NCBI GenBank assembly: GCA_002722255.1
Contig: PBLD01000015.1
Span: 1 to 59,038 of the forward strand
From: Winogradskyella sp.
GTDB lineage: Bacteria > Bacteroidota > Bacteroidia > Flavobacteriales > Flavobacteriaceae
Direction of reading: 5' to 3'
Length of the DNA stretch: 59,038 nucleotides
The notes beneath the pieces were generated by a model. It was not told the origin of the DNA. It did not search any database and saw nothing but the letters and a program-made list of their open reading frames with translations. The stretch's first letter is position 1. Every line of letters begins with the position of its first letter. Shown here in pieces: positions 53,166-59,038 of the stretch. A program made the position numbers and the translations under genes.

Positions 53166-55606
53166 ATGAAGCAGTTCTTATTAATGCTTATTTTGGTTTC
53201 AAGCACCATTTTAAGCGCCCAACCCAATTCCAACAAAGACATTAAAAATGGTTCTATCTCTGGTAGAGTACTAGATGCTAGCCTTAACGAGCCATTACCT
53301 TATGTAAATATTGTTGTAAAAGATGCCACAAGCAAAGTTCTTACTGGTGGTATTACAGATAATGAAGGAAATTTTACTATCGAGAAAATTCCTGAAGGTA
53401 ACATACAGGTAGAAATTACATTTATTGGTTACAAAACCATTTTAAAAAACGAAACTATCGGAAAAGGCAACTACAACATTAAGATGGGAGATATTCTCTT
53501 AGAGGAATCTTCTGAAGGTCTTGATGAAGTTACCGTTGTTGCAGAAACCTCAACTATTCAACAAAAGGTAGATAGAAAAGTAATTAACATAGGTAAAGAC
53601 TTGCAAACAGCTGGAGCAACAGCTAGCGAGATAATGAACAATTTACCATCGGTAAGTGTAGACCAGCAAAGTGGAGCTATTAGCTTACGTGGCAACCAAA
53701 ATGTACGTGTAATGGTAGATGGTAAATTATCTAACATTCCGGCAGACCAGTTATTAAAACAAATACCTTCTACATCTATTAAAAGTATAGAGTTAATTAC
53801 CAATCCATCTGCAAAATACAATCCAGAAGGTATGAGTGGTATTATAAATATTGTCCTACACAAAAACACTCAAATTGGTTTTAACGGTAATATTAATGTT
53901 AGCCTTGCGCATGATATAGAACCAAAATTCAACAGTTCTATTGATGCTAATTATAGAAACGGAAAATTCAATTTATACGGTTCTTATAGTAATGGTTCAA
54001 TAAAGAATTTTAACCGAGGAAGAATTAATAGAGTTGAACAACAAATATTTCAGAGTTTCAACATTCTTGATGACAACAATCTCACTTATTTAAGTTAGGT
54101 TTAGACTTTTATCTAGATGATAAAAACACAATATCTGTATTTACAAATCAAAACTCATTTGATAACAACGTAAATGTAAATACTTACATAGATTATGTTA
54201 CAGATCCTTCTTTAGATGAATCGCAAGCTATTTATGGAGAAAATGAAAACGATTCTGAGCAATACAACTTTAATTATAAGCACGATTTTGCTGATGGACA
54301 CAATATTGAATTAGAAGTAGATCATAATATTTTTGGCGATAATGGTAACACAAACAATAGTTTTTTTAGCTCTCAGCGACCAAACTTTACCGAAGATACT
54401 GAAACCGACAGAACACGTACTACTATTAACTTAGACTACGTAAACCCACTTTCTGATGCTGCAAAATTAGAACTTGGTTTGCAAGCACGTTTGTTTGAAA
54501 ATAGTATTTTCTATGAGTCTAATGGTAGAGAGCAAAACGAGTCTGGACAGTACATCCCTACAACCACACTTTTTGACTACTCTAGAGACATCTACTCTGC
54601 TTATGCAACATATGGCAAAAAGTTAGAAAAATGGTCTTACCAAGTAGGATTAAGAGCAGAAACTGTAAGCGTAGATTCTGACGCATTTAGAAGAGATTTA
54701 GCAGCAAATACAGAGTTAAATATTCCTTTTAAAAATGACTATTTTGAACTGTACCCTTCTGCATTCTTCACATATACTCCATCTGAGAAAAACTCGTATC
54801 AGTTAAGCTACAGCAGACGTATAGATCGTCCTGGAATTGGGCAAGTAAATCCATTACCACAGTTTAATACAGCTTTAATTTCTCAGTTTGGTAACCAAGA
54901 GTTATTACCACAGTTTACAAACTCTATGGAAGTGAACTATACAAGACAATTAAAGAAAGGTAGTGTTACTGCAGGTGTATTTTACAGAATTATAGAAGAC
55001 GAAATACAGCAAGCTATTTTAATAGACAGAGCAGATACCAACCGTTTAATCCTTACAAACCTTAACTTTGATAACACCTCTTCTTATGGAGTAGAATTAT
55101 CATCTAACTATCGTCCTACAAAATGGTGGAGTGTTAATGCTAGTTTTGATTTGTTTTCTCAAAAGCAAAAGAGTTTAGCAGAATCGTTTGACACTAATGG
55201 AGACATTGTTTTAAATACTGTTGAAGTAGATAATGTTGCCTGGAATCTTAGAGCATTCAACAACTTTAAAGTAAGCAAAAGCTTAAGTTTTTCAGCATTT
55301 GGAATGTATAGAGGTAAAAACAAAAACATTCAGTTTGAAATGCAAGACATGCTTATGGTAAACCTTGGTATGCGTTACAGCTTTATGGAAGGCAGAGCTA
55401 GCTTTAGCCTTAACTACAATGACATCTTTAACACCATGTATGCAGAGTTTGATGGAGAGCGACCATTCTTACAAAGAGGTCGTTTTGAGTGGGAAAGTCA
55501 GCAAATATCTGGTAGATTATCTTACCGTTTTGGTGGTGGCAAATACAGAGCAAAATCTCGTAAGCAAAGAGATAACGATGTAAAACAAGGTGGTGGTATT
55601 TTTTAA
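53166..55606 (+). pseudogene. TonB-dependent outer-membrane receptor broken by a frameshift
   Basis: It has a signal peptide (to about Ala17), a CarboxypepD_reg-like domain (SGRVLDASLNEPLPYVNIVV), a TonB plug (IMNNLPSVSVDQQSGAISLR) and the start of a beta-barrel, then a TAG stop at 54096. From 54095 the barrel continues in another frame (LGLDFYLDD...) without a stop to 55606, ending in YRFGGGKYRAKSRKQ. One base is missing in AGTTAGG (54094-54100): adding one T restores a protein of about 813 residues. Intact, it would import a ligand across the outer membrane. It may be a real inactivation or a sequencing error. Confidence 0.88.
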
Positions 55607-55724
55607 CACCCAAAAGTGTCACAAAGCATAAAAAAAATAGTCTATACAATAGAAAGACTTAAAACATATCTAATAGTTTACATAAATAGTTGATGGTTAG
55701 TGTTAATGTTTAACTATTAGATAG

Positions 55725-55759
55725 AAAACCCTGACAGTTGCAAAACTGGTCAGGGTTTT
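55725..55759. terminator. Terminator behind the TonB receptor gene
   Basis: AAAACCCTGAC (55725-55735) and GTCAGGGTTTT (55749-55759), with AGTT/AACT extending the stem inward, followed by T. It lies 119 bases after the stop. Apart from this and the next hairpin the 342-base gap 55607-55948 holds nothing recognisable. Confidence 0.85.
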
Positions 55760-55901
55760 TGTTAAATGCACGTTAAATATGTTAATCTTTGAAATAAAAC
55801 CTAGTCCATTACGTCTAAGTAAGTGAGATAAGTTTTAAGTAATAGTTTTTATAAGATTTTTTAAATTTTATAATAGTGTTAGTTAAATTGGTTAATAGCT
55901 G

Positions 55902-55936
55902 AAAAGCCCAGACAACTCTATGTTGTTTGGGCTTTT
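55902..55936. terminator. Terminator of the 55949-56958 gene pair
   Basis: AAAAGCCCAGACAAC (55902-55916) and GTTGTTTGGGCTTTT (55922-55936), a 15-bp stem with one G-T pair, and T/A runs on both sides. It is 12 bases from the stop at 55949. Confidence 0.87.
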
Positions 55937-55948
55937 TTTAGTTGTGGT

Positions 55949-56509
55949 TCAGAAGGCCTTAAAACTTTTTAGCAAGTCCGGTTTTTTATATTCACCAACT
56001 TTAAGAAAGTACTCACCATTGGGCTTTACAATTACAAAACCTCCATTTAGTCCATTGTGCATAAAGAATAGATTTCTAATTATTTCATTTTCATCTTTAA
56101 GCCAATGTATTTTCTTTCCATGATAATAATGTAAGTCTTTCACTCTTTTATTTATAATCCAAAAGTGATTACATTCCTCTATTTTATCTAAGCTGGCATC
56201 CATATTTCCTTTAAAAATGTCCCAAGGTACCTCAAAGCCTTTCCTATATATTAATGGATCATTATCTATAAAATTGATTACCAATTTTTTACTAAAATCT
56301 ATATTTTGCTCAGATATACTGTTTAAGTGATTTTTTAGATGCTCGTACTCTGTCTCAGATAAAGTACCTTTTGTATGGCTTTTTACTTTAGTTACAGAAC
56401 CATCTTCATTTTGTACACTGTACATATAAGGCTCACTCTCAACTACACTTTTTGTAGTAGAGCAAGCAACCATAGTTATTATGGCTAAAAGCTTTAATAA
56501 GTTTTTCAT
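55949..56509 (-). CDS. Small lipoprotein of unknown function
   Basis: The product has 186 residues with a lipoprotein signal (IITMVACST, Cys at about residue 17). The mature part is charged, with WDIFKGNMDASL and HYYHGKKIHWL. The C-terminal FVIVKPNGEYFLKVGEYKK resembles the conserved strand pair of TonB-like energy-transducing carboxy domains in outline only. Its ATG overlaps the stop of the gene at 56506-56958 by four bases, so they form a coupled pair. Function unknown. Confidence 0.75.
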   Translation of the reverse strand: MKNLLKLLAIITMVACSTTKSVVESEPYMYSVQNEDGSVTKVKSHTKGTLSETEYEHLKNHLNSISEQNIDFSKKLVINFIDNDPLIYRKGFEVPWDIFKGNMDASLDKIEECNHFWIINKRVKDLHYYHGKKIHWLKDENEIIRNLFFMHNGLNGGFVIVKPNGEYFLKVGEYKKPDLLKSFKAF

Positions 56510-56958
56510 AACTCAACTATTTTTATTCCTTTTTTGGCTATTCGATTTTCAGAGTTTATACTCAAAACCTTTTCATATAATTTTAAAGCTTCTTCTATGT
56601 TTCCGATTTTATAATTTATAAAAGCCATATTCAATAAAGCAGCTTCCCTATAACTATAACGTGACATTTTTAATAAAAAAATAAAACCATATCTATCAAA
56701 AAAATTGTGCTTACTAAAAAACAGATGACTTTTCTCAAAATCTTTTAATGCTGTTTTATAATCCGCTTTAGCTAAATTTATTAATCCCTTAATATGCTTA
56801 TTAGGAATAACTCTATAAAATATAAGATTTATAATTAGGTAGCAAAAAAGTCCTATTGCCCAATGATAATAATATGGATAAATTGAATATACAATTATAA
56901 TTAGTGTATTTGCAATTGCAAAATGAAGTATAATTGTTATTGTTTTTTTAATTATCAC
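56506..56958 (-). CDS. Membrane protein with TPR-like C-terminus
   Basis: The product has 150 residues from a GTG start at 56958. Two membrane segments come first (about residues 5-25 and 32-50). The C-terminal half reads as a TPR-type repeat: AALLNMAFINYKIGNIEEALKLY, then EKVLSINSENRIAKKG, a motif for protein binding. The gene overlaps the following lipoprotein gene by four bases (ATGA). The two probably act together at the cell envelope. No function is recognised. Confidence 0.75.
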   Translation of the reverse strand: MIIKKTITIILHFAIANTLIIIVYSIYPYYYHWAIGLFCYLIINLIFYRVIPNKHIKGLINLAKADYKTALKDFEKSHLFFSKHNFFDRYGFIFLLKMSRYSYREAALLNMAFINYKIGNIEEALKLYEKVLSINSENRIAKKGIKIVEL

Positions 56959-56995
56959 GTAGGTTGTAGATTAGTTGAATTATTGGTTAATATTG

Positions 56996-57110
56996 CGAGT
57001 ACACACCAAACTGAAAATCCGTGAGGATTTTCCGCAATGAACGAAAGGTAGCAAATTGCAATCAATTCCGATTAGGAGTTCAGCCGAAATGAGTCATACA
57101 CGTTGTTGAC
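56996..57110 (-). repeat. Site S8, hybrid attC-like element
   Basis: Read on the - strand after the stop at 57112: GTCAACAACG, then GTGTATGACTCATT (left-arm type of S0/S4), CCTAATCGGAATTG and CAATTTGCTACCTTTCG (shared with S4), then CATTGCGGAAAATCC, loop TCAC, GGATTTTC and CAGTTTGGTGTGTAC (shared with S3 and S7R). No right arm or GTT core is visible, so the far end is lost. It joins modules of both interior types. Confidence 0.7.
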
Positions 57111-57111
57111 T

Positions 57112-57717
57112 TTAGTATTTTTTATATTCTGTTATTTTATTTCCTGATTCCGAAGCTTTTGCAATAATTTTTTCCAGATTTTTTTTATCGATCAATGCAG
57201 TTACATAAGAGTCACTATCAATATAAAGATTGATTAAAGTCAAACCGTTTTTATTCAACGTCTCGTTTATAATTCCGAGTAATGCTCCAGTATCTTTTTC
57301 ATTCTCGTTTTGAATTTCAGGTAATTTTGGTAACGCATATTTTTTTCGTTCAGCCATTTGGTCAAGTGACCATTTAATGTCATCCATTCTTTGTTTCCAA
57401 TCAAATTCCCAAATATATTTTCCATCACTCAAGTTATCAATTAGTAAAAACCATTCAGGCTTCTTTTTTATGTCATCACTCAGCCCTCTAAAAGATTGAT
57501 TTTTAATATTTTCAGTATCGTAATAGTAACTCCCATCTTTAAAAACTGATTCAGGATTTAGTTTGAATTTCTGAAGTTTGTTAGAAAAGGATTCCAATTG
57601 CTCACTGTCATTAACCTCAATTATCAATTCAGCTAAACTCTCGAATTGTGATAAGTCCTTTGTAGATTTACAACTGAAACAAAGTAGAATTAAAGTTAAA
57701 TTCAGAAGGTTTCTCAT
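57112..57717 (-). CDS. Lipoprotein of unknown function, probably a cassette remnant
   Basis: The product has 201 residues from the ATG at 57717, giving a lipoprotein signal (MRNLLNLTLILLCFSC). An in-frame TTG at 57735 would extend it into the edge of the IS and is unlikely. The mature part contains FRGLSDDIKKKPEWFLLID and WEFDWKQRMDDI, a pattern I associate loosely with DUF6630 proteins. Site S8 follows the stop, as in the cassettes, but the cassette's 5' end has been replaced by the IS3 element, whose end lies 20 bases upstream of the start. Its native promoter is probably gone. Confidence 0.75.
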   Translation of the reverse strand: MRNLLNLTLILLCFSCKSTKDLSQFESLAELIIEVNDSEQLESFSNKLQKFKLNPESVFKDGSYYYDTENIKNQSFRGLSDDIKKKPEWFLLIDNLSDGKYIWEFDWKQRMDDIKWSLDQMAERKKYALPKLPEIQNENEKDTGALLGIINETLNKNGLTLINLYIDSDSYVTALIDKKNLEKIIAKASESGNKITEYKKY

Positions 57718-57737
57718 TCGGATTTGGTTTTTCAATA

Positions 57738-57761
57738 TGTCTAGTCCTGAAATATGGCTAC
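57738..57761 (+). repeat. IS3 terminal inverted repeat, left
   Basis: TGTCTAGTCCTGAAATATGG followed by CTAC; pairs with the complement of 59015-59038, sharing TG, GTCCTGAA and GGCTAC. Confidence 0.85.
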
Positions 57762-57776
57762 AGGTTAAAAATTGAT

Positions 57777-58652
57777 TTAGGCTGTTAATTTGTATACCAT
57801 ATTAGGTGTTTTATAATCTAAAGATACATGTAATCTAATTTGGTTGTATAGATTAATAGCACTTTTTGTTGCTCTTTTTGCGTGTTGTACGCTATCAAAG
57901 GTCTGGTCGAGATAGAATTCGTCTTTCAAGATGCCGTTTACACGTTCCGCAATAGCATTTTCGTAGCAATGATTTTCTTCTGTCATACTAATTTTGATGT
58001 TATTTCTTTTAAGTATTTGTGTGTATTTGTTGCTACAATATTGTATCCCTCTATCCGAATGATGTATTAGTCCATTACTATTTTTGGCTTGATATATAGC
58101 TTTATTTAAAGCTCTTACACAGCCATTAAGTTCTAGGCTATTACTAATATCATACCCTACTATTTTACGAGAATATAAATCAGTTATTAAAGCTAAATAA
58201 CAAAATCCTCTTACCGTTCTAATATAAGTAATATCACTTACCCATACTTGGTTAGGTCTATCTATTTTTAGGTCTTTAATACTGTTTTTGTATTTGTAAA
58301 ACCTATGTAATGAGTTAGTTGTTTTAAAAGAAGGTTTCTTTCTAGTTATAAGCATATTGTGTTTTCTAAGGATGTTGAAAAGCGTGTCTCTGCCTACTTT
58401 GAGGTTAGCTTTATCAAAATCGTTTTTCAAAGATATTTTGAGTTTACGTACACCTTCTCTAGGCAAGGATCTACGTTTTTGGTTTACAATTTGAATGACC
58501 TGTTGTTCAAGTTTTAAACGTTTATCAGCTCTGTATTTATACTTGTAATAAGCATCACGTTTAATCCCGAAAGGCTTACAAATAGTGGTTAAAGACGCAA
58601 ATCCTTTAGCTTTGTCTTTAGTTTTACTTACCGCTCTATATTTAACTTTTTT
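57777..58652 (-). CDS. IS3 transposase OrfB (DDE catalytic part)
   Basis: About 291 residues counted from the frameshift site. It opens with KAKGFASLTTICKPFGIKRDAYY, an HTH_21-type region, then holds the rve integrase core with the DDE triad: Asp in WVSDITYIRT, Asp in IHHSDRGIQYCS, Glu in NAIAERVNGILK. There is no good start codon for the full length; an ATG-less frame overlaps the end of orfA. It is expected to be made as an OrfAB fusion by -1 slippage at A-AAA-AAG (58652-58646). Intact, so the element could be active. Confidence 0.92.
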   Translation of the reverse strand, partial: KKVKYRAVSKTKDKAKGFASLTTICKPFGIKRDAYYKYKYRADKRLKLEQQVIQIVNQKRRSLPREGVRKLKISLKNDFDKANLKVGRDTLFNILRKHNMLITRKKPSFKTTNSLHRFYKYKNSIKDLKIDRPNQVWVSDITYIRTVRGFCYLALITDLYSRKIVGYDISNSLELNGCVRALNKAIYQAKNSNGLIHHSDRGIQYCSNKYTQILKRNNIKISMTEENHCYENAIAERVNGILKDEFYLDQTFDSVQHAKRATKSAINLYNQIRLHVSLDYKTPNMVYKLTA

Positions 58653-58999
58653 TTTAGTTCGGCAACCGATTTATAACCAAGGTCTTCTGCAGCAACTTCC
58701 AGGTATGAATCTTGAATCATCGCATCCAAGTCTTTCTTTAACAACAATTTTTTTAGTTGTTCAATTTCTTTTTGAAGTTCTTTAATACGTGTTATTTCGT
58801 CTTTAGTTTTCACTGTTATTCTAGTGTTCATAAGGTCTTTACGGTTGTACTTCTTAATCCATTCATTAATGGTAGTTGGTGCAATACCATACGCCTTACC
58901 TAATTGATACTTGTTTAATTTACCCGTTGTAAGTTCGTCTAAAATTTTCAGTTTAAAAGGTTCTGAATACCGTCTGATGACTTTGTCGTTTTTGTACAT
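58628..58999 (-). CDS. IS3 OrfA, helix-turn-helix DNA-binding protein
   Basis: The 123-residue product has an N-terminal helix-turn-helix (EPFKLKILDELTTGKLNKYQ, AYGIAPTTINEWIKKYN) that binds the IS ends, and a leucine-zipper coiled coil (IKELQKEIEQLKKLLLKKD) for dimerisation. Its last codons contain the slippery A-AAA-AAG run where ribosomes may shift into orfB. It ends with KKKLNIER. Normal length for the family. Confidence 0.93.
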   Translation of the reverse strand: MYKNDKVIRRYSEPFKLKILDELTTGKLNKYQLGKAYGIAPTTINEWIKKYNRKDLMNTRITVKTKDEITRIKELQKEIEQLKKLLLKKDLDAMIQDSYLEVAAEDLGYKSVAELKKKLNIER

Positions 59000-59014
59000 A
59001 ATGTTTAAAATTAT

Positions 59015-59038
59015 GTAGCCTTTATTCAGGACGGGTCA
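59015..59038 (-). repeat. IS3 terminal inverted repeat, right (window edge)
   Basis: GTAGCCTTTATTCAGGAC followed by GGGTCA, the last 24 bases of the window, complementary in its conserved blocks to 57738-57761. Confidence 0.85.

Larger units (their letters stand above)
57738..59038 (-). mobile_element. IS3-family insertion sequence, complete, 1301 bp
   Basis: Terminal inverted repeats: TG, TCTA, GTCCTGAA, ATAT, GGCTAC (57738-57761), matching the complement of 59015-59038 (TG, ACCC, GTCCTGAA, TAAA, GGCTAC) in 16 of 24 positions. Between them are orfA and orfB on the - strand, with a slippery heptamer. The right end is the last base of the window, so the target duplication cannot be checked. 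The element separates the lipoprotein gene at 57112 from its upstream region. Confidence 0.93.

Noticed and set aside
56900..57000. Missing right arm of site S8 in the sequence beside 56958
   Set aside because: I looked for a partner of GTGTATGACTC with a GTT core and found only weak, irregular matches.

Overview
The window is AT-rich chromosomal DNA from a member of the Flavobacteriaceae (Bacteroidota). The evidence is two secreted proteins with C-terminal type IX secretion sorting domains, many short-signal lipoproteins, BshC (bacillithiol synthesis), the small DUF4295 protein beside rpmB-rpmG-ftsY, a carboxypeptidase-regulatory/TonB-receptor fusion, and upstream boxes of the Bacteroidota TTG...TAnnTTTG type. 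The genus cannot be fixed from the sequence alone. No rRNA, tRNA or CRISPR array was seen. The right edge coincides exactly with the end of an IS3-family element and the left edge lies inside a repeat, so both edges look like assembly breaks at repeats.

Positions 1-6390 are the most unusual part. Seven genes, all on the + strand and nearly all coding for exported proteins or lipoproteins of unknown function, are separated by long imperfect palindromes called here sites S0-S6. The outermost 8-10 bases after one site are complementary to the outermost bases of the next site. This pairing follows the gene unit and not the repeat itself, and it differs from unit to unit. That is the rule for integron gene cassettes bounded by attC sites. 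A solitary two-gene cassette with the same logic lies at 44462-45312. There, swapping the flanks restores perfect complementarity for both the cassette and the older site it entered, which places the crossover between the first and second bases of the GTT core, as in integrons. A further hybrid site (S8) lies on the - strand at 56996-57110 next to the IS. No integrase gene is in the window. I interpret these as an integrase-less (or integrase-distant) integron-like cassette system with its own site family.

The rest is mostly core chromosome. 6.4-14.9 kb: ndk, a MATE exporter, a nitronate monooxygenase, a T9SS-exported subtilisin-like protease, mnmA and a YwqK-like protein; the gaps are filled with a second, unrelated interspersed repeat (ends CGTCAGTTCGAGTG / CACTCGAAGTGACG). 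15-26.6 kb: fasciclin lipoprotein, yidC, pyrG, a run of small genes (DUF3820, DUF922, OsmC), a LysM/periplasmic-binding fusion, guaA and bshC. 26.7-33 kb: M14 and M16 peptidases, a VOC protein and a small unknown. 33-44 kb: rimO, a class C beta-lactamase-like hydrolase, an amidase, ftsY, DUF4295, rpmG, rpmB, cinA, an Hpt protein, a fumarylacetoacetate hydrolase family protein, a surface protein and a DnaQ-like exonuclease. 45.4-57.7 kb: a 2-oxoacid dehydrogenase E2, a GT2 glycosyltransferase, recR, a T9SS beta-propeller protein, a sodium:solute symporter, a CoA-binding protein, a frameshifted TonB-dependent receptor and small lipoproteins. An IS3 element closes the window (57738-59038).

A third repeat type, short hairpins with stems like TTCCTGC/GCAGGAA, sits almost flush against the start or stop codons of mnmA, the exonuclease and the E2 gene. 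Coordinates, motifs and complementarities were read by eye; no database search or folding energy was computed.
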